Source: Chloroflexota bacterium
GTDB taxonomy: Bacteria; Chloroflexota; Limnocylindria; Limnocylindrales; CSP1-4
Direction of reading: 5' to 3'
DNA length: 64,000 bases
Assembly: GCA_021783095.1 (NCBI GenBank)
Contig: JAJXUG010000015.1
Span: 16,080 to 80,079, forward strand
This document shows positions 52,466 to 61,169 of this stretch, one piece after another (position 1 is the first letter of the stretch; every line of letters starts with the position of its first letter). The notes under the pieces are model-generated. The model was not told where the DNA came from and did not search any database. It saw only the letters and a program-made list of their open reading frames with translations. The position numbers and the translations under genes were made by a program.

Positions 52466-53668
52466 CTAGTTGCCGATCATCGCGTAGAAGGCGCTGGTCG
52501 GGGTACCCAGGCCGGTGACCTGGTCGTATCCCGTCGCGCTGTGGATGGTGAGCCCGGTCGTGAAGTCGAACGAGCGGAAGATGTAGGTGTAGCCCTTGGT
52601 CGCGTCGATCCCGTTCTTGTAGTTCACGCGGACCACGCCGGCATCCGCGACGTGCACGATGTCGTTGTAGGCGGCGCTGCCGGCGGCGGCGTACAGCTTC
52701 GGGTTGGCGAAGCCGAGCGCGTGCCCGACGTGCTGCTCCGCCAGCGCCATCATGCCGGCGAACAGCGGCGAGGCCAGGCTCGTGCCGCCGATCCGGTACT
52801 GGTCGTAGTAGGTGCCGTCAGGGAAGACCTGCGTCTCGCCGATCAGCATGCCGGTGTTGGGGTCGGCCAGCGCCGCGACGTCAGGCACGGAGCGCATCGC
52901 GGTGCTTCGTGCTCCGTCGACGGTGGCAATCGTCGTCGGGACGACGCCCGCCTGCCAGGTCGGCTGCACGAACAGACGGCTGGTGCCGCCACCGGATCCG
53001 TAGAGGTAGGCGCCCGGGGCGGGCGGGGTCCACATGCCGGACTTCAGCGTGCTCGTCCCCGACTCCCAGCCGGTCTCGATCGCGATCGAGTTGTTCTGGG
53101 CGATCCCGAGGCTGGTGCCGCCGACGGCGGTCACCCACGGCCTCGATGCCGGCCAGTCGGGCGTGGCGGAGGCGGCGTTGGCCGCGATGCCGCCGGTCTC
53201 GTCGCCGCCGTCGCCGGACGAGAACAGGACGGTGATGCCCTCGGCTGCCGCCTGGATGAAGGTGTCGTTGTATGGCTTGATGTAGCCGGTGGGCAGCGCC
53301 TCGCCGCCGAAGCCGTACGAGTTGGTCACGATGTCCGCGAGGTGGCGGTCGACCACGTGGTTCAGCGCCGCGTCGAGGTCCTGGTAGTTGTTGGGTGCAC
53401 CGACGTAGACCAGATTCGCGGCCGGGGCCATCGCGTGAACGGCCTCGAGGTCGAGCGTCTCCTCGCCAGCCCAGCCGGCCGGATCCTGCGCCCTGTTCTG
53501 CGCCCGGCGGTGGACAGGAGGGCCGAATCGAACGGGCGCGGGCCGTGCGGCCGGCGCGGAGTCCGTCGCCTCGCAGGCGACGGGCGAGCCGGGTCGGGGG
53601 CGCCGGGGTCGTCCGAGTCGACCCACGATGTCGGCGAGAGCGGCCAGCGCGCTGGGGCATCGCCACAA
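52466..53668 (-). pseudogene. Sedolisin (S53) peptidase lacking prodomain and signal
   Basis: From about 53482 down, the frame is good S53 sequence: E and D of the Ser-Glu-Asp triad in GEETLDLEAVHAMAP, the oxyanion Asp in LFSSGDGGDE, the nucleophile in YRIGGTSLASPLFAGM, and the C-terminal TGYDQVTGLGTPTSA. Everything normally ahead of it, a signal peptide, ~180-residue prodomain and the first ~60 catalytic-domain residues, is absent. The open frame upstream to 53668 is Arg/Pro-rich, unrelated sequence. Another frame there reads SWVDSDDPGAP, perhaps a decayed remnant. Without prodomain and signal it should not mature, so I call it broken. Confidence 0.72.
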
Positions 53669-53685
53669 CGAACGGTCGCCACGCG

Positions 53686-55425
53686 CTACTTCGCGAAGCG
53701 GTAGACCTCGTCCGTGCCCGACGCCTCGGCGAGGACGAGCGTCCCTGCGTCACGGGCCGCGTGCAGACTTGCTACCACGGTCGGGTCCACCATGTCGCCG
53801 TGGACGAACACATACGTGGCGCCGAACTTCCGCGCGGACGCCAGCCACGCGTCGAGGTTAGCGCTGGTGACGACCTTCCGGATCGCGACGAATCCGTGCG
53901 GCAAGAACCCGCTCCACCCGGTGAGTCGAGGATGCCCGTCCACGGTTGACGCCATCATCTCGTAGGAGACGAAGTCGCCCGCCGCCGGAAGCTCGACAAC
54001 CGGTCCGGCAGGCTGGGCCTTCAGCCAGGCGTAGGTCGCCGGGAGGCGTGCGCCCCACGCGACGGCCTGAACCGGGACGCTGGCCGAGTAGTCCACACCG
54101 AGCGCCAGGGCCAGCGCCAGGACCGCGACCATCCGCCGTGAGCCCCGCGGCACGTGCTCCATCAGCCGAACCACCGCTATCGCCCCGAGGACCGCAACCA
54201 CGAGCAGGACGATCAGCCCGAAGCGCGCCGGGGACCGCAAGCTCTCCAGGAACAGCGGCAGCGCAAGCCAGTGGTACGGCAGCGGCAGGAGGCCGGCCTG
54301 GTTGGCAGGCGCATGAGCTGCGTTCGGCCAGAGGTACGGCCCGAGGCTGAACAGGACGCTGATCGCGCCCATCACGAGCCATGGGGTCGCGTCGCGGATT
54401 CGGCCCCAATCGCGGCGGATCAGCGCGAAGGCGATGCCCGCGAGCATGAACAGCAGCACCACGGCGCCCGGGAACAGCTCCCGTTCGTCGATGCCGGTTG
54501 CCGGGCGCTGAGCGGTGAAGAGCCGATGCAGCGCAAGGCTGTCAGCGGCCGGCGTGAGGTAGTCGTTGAGGCGCGCGGAGAACTGGAACGTGTCCGTCGA
54601 CGACCGGGAGTAGCCCTCCAGGCGCAGCACGACATACGGAACGAGCAGCACGAGGCTGATGGCACCCGCGACGACGCCGGGCCGGATCAGCGCACGGAGA
54701 TGGGCGACGACGTCGTGGCGATCACGTGCCAGGACGAGCCGAATGGCGACGTACAGCGGCTGCGTGAGCACGAGCAGGAGCAGGTAGTTGAGCGACGTCG
54801 TCGCCGCAGCCACGATCGCGAAGGCCCAGATCAGGGCTCCGCGACGGGACGTCTCGCGCAGCGTCATCTCGAGGCCCAGGAACGCCAGTGCCACCGTCCA
54901 CGACTGGAGCAGCTGGAGGTGGATCACGTGCTCGATGCGGAAGCTCGCGAAGGCGAACGCGGTGCCCACCACGAGCCCGCCGATCCGCGATCCCGTCACG
55001 TACCGGCCCAGAAGGTCGCCGCAGACGGCCGTCACCGCGAACGACAGGACGGTCAGGAGGTTGAGCACCAGGAGGGCGTCCGCACCCATGAGGTGGAGGG
55101 GGAGCGCCAGCACCTGGAGCCCGATCTGGTCATCGGCCATCGCCAGAGTGAGGTGGGCCGGATAGAAGAAGTACCCGTCGAAGATGTGGACCAGGTCGAG
55201 GCTGAGCAGCCGACGCGTGACATTCTCGAGCACGGTCGCCTGGAAGCCCGGGTCGCGGATCGAGTGCGGCACCGAGGTCGTCATCGCCGTGAGCAGTGGC
55301 CACAGGACCACCGAGGTGAGCAGCGCGTAGAAGCCGAGGGCCGCCAGGTCCGCGGGCTGGACGGCCCGCACCGCCCGGGCGATGCCACCTCTGCCGCGCG
55401 CAGCCACGCTTCGCGCGCCGCTCAC
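53686..55425 (-). CDS. Polytopic membrane glycosyltransferase-like protein (GT-C type)
   Basis: A 579-residue protein with about 11-12 transmembrane helices. The first helix (LAALGFYALLTSVVLWPLL) is followed by a long extracytoplasmic loop with IRDPGFQATVLENVTRR and FDGYFFYPAHLTLAM, the usual place of catalytic acidic residues in GT-C enzymes. The C-terminal ~120 residues are a soluble extracytoplasmic domain. It probably transfers sugars from polyprenyl-phosphate donors, but no specific family was recognised. Start GTG 55425 includes the first helix; the in-frame ATG further down would lose it. Confidence 0.72.
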   Translation of the reverse strand: MSGARSVAARGRGGIARAVRAVQPADLAALGFYALLTSVVLWPLLTAMTTSVPHSIRDPGFQATVLENVTRRLLSLDLVHIFDGYFFYPAHLTLAMADDQIGLQVLALPLHLMGADALLVLNLLTVLSFAVTAVCGDLLGRYVTGSRIGGLVVGTAFAFASFRIEHVIHLQLLQSWTVALAFLGLEMTLRETSRRGALIWAFAIVAAATTSLNYLLLLVLTQPLYVAIRLVLARDRHDVVAHLRALIRPGVVAGAISLVLLVPYVVLRLEGYSRSSTDTFQFSARLNDYLTPAADSLALHRLFTAQRPATGIDERELFPGAVVLLFMLAGIAFALIRRDWGRIRDATPWLVMGAISVLFSLGPYLWPNAAHAPANQAGLLPLPYHWLALPLFLESLRSPARFGLIVLLVVAVLGAIAVVRLMEHVPRGSRRMVAVLALALALGVDYSASVPVQAVAWGARLPATYAWLKAQPAGPVVELPAAGDFVSYEMMASTVDGHPRLTGWSGFLPHGFVAIRKVVTSANLDAWLASARKFGATYVFVHGDMVDPTVVASLHAARDAGTLVLAEASGTDEVYRFAK

Positions 55426-55767
55426 GGGGGCGAATCGATCCGGGTCACGGCACGGAGTGTACGGGGAGTGGAAGGGTGCCGGCTGGGCCGATCTGGGCGC
55501 AGGCTGACACCAAGGCCGCAAGCAACCAGGCGTTGCGGCTGGCTCGTGGTCCCCGTCGTGCGCCGCGCCACACAGTGCGGCAGCGTGGCGTGACCGGCGG
55601 CGATCTGCAATGGATTTGCGACAACCGCGCCGTCGAGCGACGCTCATAGTTGCCCAACGGTTGGGTGGCACGAGGCTCCCCACACGCCCCAACCAGGCCC
55701 GCGCTGTGCGGCTGCCGGTTCGACGTTCTGGGTCAATGGCGAGGCCAGCCCGACCGAGGAGGGTCTG
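55426..55767. other. Intergenic region (342 bases) between divergent genes
   Basis: No protein-like frame. The palindrome CCCAAC-G-GTTGGG at 55653-55665 is the only clear structure and could be a regulator site for either neighbour. No tRNA-like cloverleaf seen. Confidence 0.5.
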
Positions 55768-56310
55768 ATGTCCCAGCAGCCGCCGCCCCCGTACAGCCCA
55801 CCCCCCTCCAGCCCGGCCCCGTACGCCGCTCCCGCGCCGCAGGCGTGGGTCCCACCGGTCGCCGGGCCGGCCGCCGGCGTCTCGTATGCGAGCGGGGGCT
55901 CGCGTCTCGTCGCCTACATCGTCGACTGGGTGATCGCCTGGATCCTCATCGTCGTGGTCTCGATCGTCCTGGGCTCGGTGATGGCGGCGGGGGCCAGCAG
56001 CAACAGCGGTGCGGTCGCCGGAACCGGCTTCCTGGTCTGGTTCATCGCGCTGTTCGTGATCACGCTCGGGTACTTCCCGTGGTTCTGGTCCCACGGCGGC
56101 GCCACGCCGGGCATGAAGATGCTCCACATCCGGGTGGTGCGGGAGGTTGACGGCGGTCGCGTGACCGGCGGCCAGGCCATCATGCGGCTGATCGGCTATT
56201 GGGTCAGCTCGTTCGTCTTCTACCTCGGCTTCATCTGGATCCTCATCGACGCCCACAAGCAGGGCTGGCACGACAAGATCGCCAACACCGTGGTGATCGA
56301 GAGCCGCTAG
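55768..56310 (+). CDS. RDD-family membrane protein
   Basis: A 180-residue protein. The first ~45 residues are Pro/Tyr/Ala-rich (PPPPYSPPPSS). The RDD domain follows, with SRLVAYIVDWVIAWILI (here V-D-W), a second helix around 85-105 and the C-terminal pair. GATPGMKMLHIRVV is the conserved loop and GWHDKIANTVVI the closing motif. Some RDD proteins are Na+/H+ antiporters. ATG 55768 is preceded by GAGGAGGG. Confidence 0.87.
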   Translation: MSQQPPPPYSPPPSSPAPYAAPAPQAWVPPVAGPAAGVSYASGGSRLVAYIVDWVIAWILIVVVSIVLGSVMAAGASSNSGAVAGTGFLVWFIALFVITLGYFPWFWSHGGATPGMKMLHIRVVREVDGGRVTGGQAIMRLIGYWVSSFVFYLGFIWILIDAHKQGWHDKIANTVVIESR

Positions 56311-56520
56311 GTCCAGGGGTCAGGCGGAGGTGCTTTCGCGGCGCGGGTGTCGCCCGGCGCTGTCCTGAGCTCACCGCGTGCCGGTTGGCACCTCTGCCTG
56401 CATCCACCGTCGGTCGCGAGGAGCACCCGGTCGCGAGGAGCATCCTGTGTCGCGCCGCTTGAGGGCACGCCGTGGCTGAGATGGCAGGAGAGGTGTGTCG
56501 TCCCGGGCTTGACGACGAGA

Positions 56521-58128
56521 CTACGGCGTGAAGTAGCCGGTGACGTCGAAGACCACGTGGGCCGTCCGGCCGGCGGACGAGGCGTAGGTGGCCGACAGGG
56601 TGCCGCCCGCGCCGAGGGCGACCGTGACCCCGTTGGCCCGGTTGTCGCCGGTCGGGAAGTTGAGCGTCGAGCTGGTGGGGGCGCTGGTGGGCACCGGGCC
56701 GAGGAACAGGTAGCCGGCGCCGGTCTGCTGGGTGACCGTCAGGTTGCCCGTGACGGCGACCGCGCCGGCCGGCACGCCGCCCCGCCCGGCGACCTGGAAC
56801 GTCCGGGCCGCGTTCGCGCTGAAGGCGCCCGAGAGCCCGTTCCCGCTGCGCGTGTCGAGCAGGCGGACGGGGTCGAGCGCGTGGTACGTGGACCCCGCGG
56901 CGTCGGGCGTGAAGTAGCCGGTGACGTCGAAGACCACGTGGGCCGTCCGGCCGGCGGACGAGGCGTAGGTGGCCGACAGGGTGCCGCCCGCGCCGAGGGC
57001 GACCGTGACCCCGTTGGCCCGGTTGTCGCCGGTCGGGAAGTTGAGCGTCGAGCTGGTGGGGGCGCTGGTGGGCACCGGGCCGAGGAACAGGTAGCCGGCG
57101 CCGGTCTGCTGGGTGACCGTCAGGTTGCCCGTGACGGCGACCGCGCCGGCCGGCACGCCGCCCCGCCCGGCGACCTGGAACGTCCGGGCCGCGTTCGCGC
57201 TGAAGGCGCCCGAGAGCCCGTTCCCGCTGCGCGTGTCGAGCAGGCGGACGGGGTCGAGCGCGTGGTACGTGGACCCCGCGGCGTCGGGCGTGAATGGCTC
57301 GGCCGCGGACGTGAAGTCGTCCGTGGTCACCCCGGGCTCCCCGACGTACGACCGATAGAAGCCCGTGTAGACGCCGCCGGTGTAGTTGGTCGGGTCCGCC
57401 ATCGCCGTGAACCCGGGCGTCCGGGCGCTGGCGAAGCTGAAGATGTGCTTCGCGGACCACGGGTCGGCAGTCCAGAGCTGGACGATCGGCTGGTGGGTGG
57501 AGAACAGGGCGTCCACGTAGTAGGACGGGTTGTCGTGCCCGTCGGCGATGACCGCCGAGGCGCCCGCGGCGGCGAATCCGGCTGCGAAGTTGTCGAGCCG
57601 CTGCTTGGCCACCGAGAGCGACGGCTCCGGGTTCCCGGGTTCCGAGTTCCCGGACGCGTAGCACAGGTGGCTGAGGAGCACGACGGCGTTCGGGGCCAGT
57701 CGGACTTGGCCGGCGATGTACTCCTCGCCGAAGTAGGTGGTGTTGCTGTCGCCCTGGCCGGCCACGGCATTGAGGCCGAATCCATCCACGCGGTCGGGCA
57801 TCAGGATCGAGTTGTAGGGGCTCGGGAAGCCGTTCCCGTGGCCCATGTACACGACGAGGTTCGCGCCCTGGATCGCCGACTTCACCGTCGCCCATGTCGC
57901 GTACGGGCTGTAGATCTTGGTGACGTTGGCGCTGTACTTCGCGGCCGTGGTCGCCACAGCGTCCATGTCCGCCCGGTAGTTGGCCGTGACGCTCCCGGTG
58001 GCGCCGACGATCAGCACGATCTTCGGGTCGGCCGTGGCGGCCGCTGCCCCCGCCGTCGGAACAGCCAGGCCGCCGAAGGCGAACAGGAGGAGGAGCGCGA
58101 GAACAGCGCGACGCACGATAGGGTTCAC
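56521..58128 (-). CDS. Secreted caspase-fold-like (C25/CD-clan) protein with two identical C-terminal domains
   Basis: A 535-residue exported protein with a signal peptide (VLALLLLFAFGGLAVPTAGA). Residues ~35-270 look like a caspase/gingipain-type fold: the H97-G98 pair in VVYMGHGNGF and C156 in VVLLSHLCYASGN sit after strands as in clan CD cysteine peptidases. Two 127-residue copies of a beta-rich domain follow (about 282-408 and 409-535), each beginning STYHALDPVRLLDTRSGNG and ending VVFDVTGYFTP. A third copy of this domain occurs at 60601-60976. It is presumably a surface or secreted enzyme. Start GTG 58128. Confidence 0.75.
   Translation of the reverse strand: MNPIVRRAVLALLLLFAFGGLAVPTAGAAAATADPKIVLIVGATGSVTANYRADMDAVATTAAKYSANVTKIYSPYATWATVKSAIQGANLVVYMGHGNGFPSPYNSILMPDRVDGFGLNAVAGQGDSNTTYFGEEYIAGQVRLAPNAVVLLSHLCYASGNSEPGNPEPSLSVAKQRLDNFAAGFAAAGASAVIADGHDNPSYYVDALFSTHQPIVQLWTADPWSAKHIFSFASARTPGFTAMADPTNYTGGVYTGFYRSYVGEPGVTTDDFTSAAEPFTPDAAGSTYHALDPVRLLDTRSGNGLSGAFSANAARTFQVAGRGGVPAGAVAVTGNLTVTQQTGAGYLFLGPVPTSAPTSSTLNFPTGDNRANGVTVALGAGGTLSATYASSAGRTAHVVFDVTGYFTPDAAGSTYHALDPVRLLDTRSGNGLSGAFSANAARTFQVAGRGGVPAGAVAVTGNLTVTQQTGAGYLFLGPVPTSAPTSSTLNFPTGDNRANGVTVALGAGGTLSATYASSAGRTAHVVFDVTGYFTP
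56530..57291. repeat. Perfect tandem duplication of 381 bp
   Basis: Bases 56530-56910 are repeated as 56911-57291, with no difference that I can find. It encodes the last two domains of the protein above. Perfect identity, including third positions, means very recent duplication or continuing gene conversion. Confidence 0.93.
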
Positions 58129-58342
58129 CTAGCGAGTGGTGTCTGCGTACCCTCCCAGTCGAGCGGCCGGACCTCAATGGCGACTTCGTCCCTGCGCTGA
58201 CTCCCCGGAAGGACTACGCGCGGTCCACGAGCCGTTGTCAGCTGGCGATCCTGGGCGGGCCCAACGCCGATCGGCTCCTCTCGACACAGGGTCATGGCGC
58301 CTGAAGGATTCTGTCCGATTCGGCCAGCGAGCCACGTCCGTG

Positions 58343-58957
58343 TCAGTCTCCGTCAGGCACCAGCTCCCTATACAGGCAGTCGGCAAGCCATCGCTCGTAT
58401 TCGTCGGGCGTCCAGCCGCGCTCGTGGACCAAAGACCTGTAGAGCTCCGGGAGGGTCAGGGCGATGTAGACATCGAGGGCCCGAGGCGCGGAGAGCTCCG
58501 GCCGCAGGATCCCGCCGAGCGAGTCGACCAGCGGTCGCAGCGCCTCCTCGCGACCGCGAAGCGCGCCACGCCAGACCCACGCCGCCTCCTCGTCGACTCG
58601 CGACGCCTCCTGGTAAGCAGCGATCACGTCGTGCCCGAGCTCGAACTGCCGGCGCGTCCAGTGCGCGGCTGCGCGCACGCGTCTCCGGGGGTCGGGCGTC
58701 GCCATAGCCGCTGCATGAAGGGCGGCCACATCGGATTCTTCAATCCAAGCGACCCGCACCTCCTCGAGGATGGCGCGCTTGGATCCGAAGGCCGAGTAGA
58801 TGGTCTGGACCGGGATGCGGGCGGCGGCCGAGATCGCCTCAATCGTCGTGGCCGTGTAGCCCTGCTCGGCGAACAGGCGGCGTGCAGACGCGGCCACCGC
58901 CCGTCGCGTCGCAAGGGCCTGGCGCGCCCGGTGACCAAGGGTCTTGACATCAGGCAT
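58343..58957 (-). CDS. TetR-family transcriptional regulator
   Basis: A 204-residue repressor. Its N-terminal HTH is RRLFAEQGYTATTIEAISAAARIPVQTIYSAFGSK (quoted in parts). The C-terminal ligand-binding half has HVIAAYQEAS-like helices and ends LYRELVPDG. It is divergent from an SRPBCC gene, and a 17-bp palindrome lies between them, so it probably represses both. The ligand is unknown. Confidence 0.92.
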   Translation of the reverse strand: MPDVKTLGHRARQALATRRAVAASARRLFAEQGYTATTIEAISAAARIPVQTIYSAFGSKRAILEEVRVAWIEESDVAALHAAAMATPDPRRRVRAAAHWTRRQFELGHDVIAAYQEASRVDEEAAWVWRGALRGREEALRPLVDSLGGILRPELSAPRALDVYIALTLPELYRSLVHERGWTPDEYERWLADCLYRELVPDGD

Positions 58958-58988
58958 GTGACAAGCGTATCACTATGTTCACCATAGT
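58944..58988. promoter_or_regulatory. TetR operator and overlapping SRPBCC-gene promoter
   Basis: The palindrome ACTATG-TTCAC-CATAGT spans 58972-58988 (6-5-6, perfect arms). On the plus strand TTGACA (58944-58949) and TATCAC (58968-58973) with an 18-base spacer form a promoter whose -10 abuts the palindrome. Bound TetR protein would block it. Confidence 0.75.
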
Positions 58989-59008
58989 TGTCCTATGAGG
59001 AGCGTCCC

Positions 59009-59470
59009 ATGTTCGACTCGGTGACGACCATCGAGGCCCGGTGTGACCAGGCCGCGGCCTTCGACCACATCGCCCGTCGGTTCTTCGAGCACCACGGGAT
59101 CTGGGACCCGTCTGTCGTCTCGATGACCAAGACATCCGACGGGCCGGTCGGTCGAGGAACCACGGGCATGGAGGGTCGCCGGTTCGGCCCGTCGCGGATG
59201 GTGAGCGAGATCGCGGTGACCGCCTTCGAGCCGGACCGGCGGTTCGGGTTCGAGACGACGAAGGGTCCGATGAGCGAGCGGCTCGAGTGCACGATCGAGG
59301 CGCGGCCCGGGGGCTCGGAGGTCCGGGTCCACATCCGCCTGGCGGGGGTCGCCCTGCCCCTGAAGATCATGGAGCCGCTGATGCGCCCCATGTTCGCGCG
59401 GAACCTGCGGGCAAACACCGAGCGGATGCGGCTTGCCCTCGACGCCGCGGCCACCGGCGCGCACCCGTGA
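59009..59470 (+). CDS. SRPBCC-family (START/polyketide cyclase-like) protein
   Basis: A 153-residue helix-grip protein: MFDSVTTIEARCDQAAAFDHI at the start, GRGTTGMEGRRFGPSRMVSEIAVTAFEPDRRFGFET (quoted in parts) in the sheet, and a long C-terminal helix ending ANTERMRLAL. The family binds hydrophobic ligands. ATG 59009 has GAGGAG seven bases upstream; an in-frame TTG lies upstream at 58988. Likely regulated by the divergent TetR protein. Confidence 0.82.
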   Translation: MFDSVTTIEARCDQAAAFDHIARRFFEHHGIWDPSVVSMTKTSDGPVGRGTTGMEGRRFGPSRMVSEIAVTAFEPDRRFGFETTKGPMSERLECTIEARPGGSEVRVHIRLAGVALPLKIMEPLMRPMFARNLRANTERMRLALDAAATGAHP

Positions 59471-59673
59471 TCTGACCGGGATTTCGGTACCCGGGTCTCG
59501 CATCGCAAGACTGGGAGGCAAGTCCGTCCCGGGCGCTGCAAGCAGCGACCGGTTTCGGACCCTGGCATCGCAACAGTCTGTTGAGGCGGACCTCACGCGA
59601 CGTCTCCCGGCGTCATCCCGTCGAGAGGAGCAGCACGGACACGCCGTGCGTTTCGAAGGAGAAGAGGTAGACG

Positions 59674-59967
59674 ATGGCGACCTTTATCGTCCTGAGCAAG
59701 TTCACCGACCAGGGGGTCAAGAGCCTGGCGGACTTCAAGCGCGACGCCCAGGCGAACATGGAGCGCAGCAAGCAGCTGGGGATCACGAACAAGGGCGTGT
59801 ACCTCACTCAGGGTCGGTACGACATGGTAATCGTGGCGGAGGCACCTGATGCCGAAACGATCCTCGCCATGGCAGCCGGGGTCGCGGGCAAGGGCCTGAT
59901 GCGACCCGAGACGCTGCGCGCCTTCACGCTCGAAGAGGCCGAGAAGGTTCTGAGCCGGCTGGGCTGA
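59674..59967 (+). CDS. GYD-domain protein
   Basis: A 97-residue protein starting MATFIVLSKFTDQGVKSL, with GVYLTQGRYDMVIVAEAPD in the middle, where QGRYD is the version of the 'GxYD' motif that names the family. It has a ferredoxin-like fold. Function unknown. GGAGAAGAGG lies just upstream of the ATG. Confidence 0.9.
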   Translation: MATFIVLSKFTDQGVKSLADFKRDAQANMERSKQLGITNKGVYLTQGRYDMVIVAEAPDAETILAMAAGVAGKGLMRPETLRAFTLEEAEKVLSRLG

Positions 59968-60355
59968 TCCACCCAACGCGGGCAGGGCCGGGCACAATCG
60001 TGTCCATCGCGTGGTGCCCGGGTCCGACCCTGCCCGCACCTCGTCCGCCAGCGTTCACAACGTCTGGGGTATGCCGCGGTTGCCCCGTCTTCGTACGCGA
60101 GCTCGAGAAGAGGGGCCTGCACGAGATACGGTGACAGGGTAGTAGCCAGACCCGTCAGAAGTTGCCGCTGCCGCCCGTCCGAAAGCCGCTGCCCGTAAGC
60201 CCCTCCGCCTGCCGACGCCGCAGCACCGCCGTCCCGGCCGCCGTGAACGCATCGAGTCCATGCGCCCGCGCCGCTTCCTCGCACGCATCGGAGCACGGCG
60301 ACGATCGCCGACGCCGTGGATGGGCGGCCCACGGAAGCACGTTGGTACGGCTTGA
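59968..60355. other. 388 bases without a recognisable gene
   Basis: Open frames here are composition artefacts. It lies between the GYD gene and the beheaded FN3-domain fragment, and probably includes decayed sequence from that gene's lost 5' part. Confidence 0.5.
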
Positions 60356-60976
60356 TCGGCACTCGTCTCCTGGTCGACTCCGGTCGACGACGGCGGCAGC
60401 CCGATCACCGGGTACACCGCGACCAGCTCGCCCGACGGAAAGACCAGCTCGACGGCTGGTGTGCTCTCGTGCACGGTCACGGGGCTGGCCAACGGCACGC
60501 CGTACACGTTCACGGTCACCGCCACCAACAGCGTCGGAACTGGGCCGGCCTCGGCGCCATCGGCAGCGGTGACGCCACAGGCCCCGATTGTGGTCCTCCC
60601 GGGCGCCACCTACGTCCCGCTCAGCCCCGCCCGCCTGCTCGACACGCGGGTCGGCAACGGCCTCTCGGGCGTGTTCACGACCTACCAGGCCCGGACCTTC
60701 CAGGTGGCCGGGCGGGGCGGCGTGCCGGCCGGCGCCGTGGGGGTCACCGGCAACCTCACCGTCACCGGCCAGACCGGCGCGGGCTACCTGTTCATCGGGC
60801 CCGTCGCCACCAACAGCCCCACCAGCTCGACGCTCAACTTCCCCGTGGGCGACAACCGGGCCAACGGGGTGACGGTCGCCCTGGGGGCCGGGGGGACCCT
60901 CTCGGCCACCTACGTCGCCGTCGCCGGCAGGACGACGCAGGCCGTGTTCGACGTCACCGGGACCTTCGTGAAGTAG
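60356..60976 (+). pseudogene. C-terminal fragment of a secreted FN3-domain protein
   Basis: After an in-frame TGA at 60353 the frame reads [20 protein letters not shown] ... [22 protein letters not shown], a fibronectin type III domain missing its first strand. From about 60601 comes one copy of the 127-residue domain also duplicated at 56530-57291 ([16 protein letters not shown] ... [10 protein letters not shown]). There is no signal peptide; the only starts (for example GTG 60461) lie inside FN3. It is the tail of a larger surface protein whose front is gone. Confidence 0.75.
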
Positions 60977-61120
60977 GCGGCTCCCGGCGCCTCCCGCCAC
61001 GGCGGGGACGGGACCACCTCCGCCCCCTGGTCGTCGGCAGGAGGCGTCCGCGCGCACCCCGCGGGCGGGCACGACCGTCGGCTCGCCACGTGACGGCTGG
61101 CCTCGGCCATTCCTTGCGTG

Positions 61121-61126
61121 TATCCT
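61121..61126 (+). promoter_or_regulatory. -10 box ahead of a leaderless upstream ORF
   Basis: TATCCT ends seven bases before ATG 61134, with no ribosome-binding site. It is the likely promoter of the GT87 gene. Confidence 0.45.
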
Positions 61127-61133
61127 CGCGCCG

Positions 61134-61169
61134 ATGATCCTCGAACGCGCCCCGGCGTTTCAGGCTTGA
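61134..61169 (+). CDS. 11-residue upstream ORF overlapping the GT87 start
   Basis: Encodes MILERAPAFQA and stops at TGA 61167-61169, which overlaps the TTG start of the next gene (TTGA). With the -10 box seven bases upstream it would be read from a leaderless message and hand ribosomes to the glycosyltransferase gene. It is too short to judge by homology. Confidence 0.4.
   Translation: MILERAPAFQA

Noticed and set aside
56411..56442. Two copies of CGGTCGCGAGGAGCA with a 17-base period
   Set aside because: Only two short copies in an intergenic gap, with no promoter alignment; not enough to call an operator.
60990..61010. Hairpin CCCGCC-AC-GGCGGG after the FN3-domain fragment as a terminator
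   Set aside because: The stem is short, the loop too tight and there is no T-tract; chance pairing is likely at this GC content.
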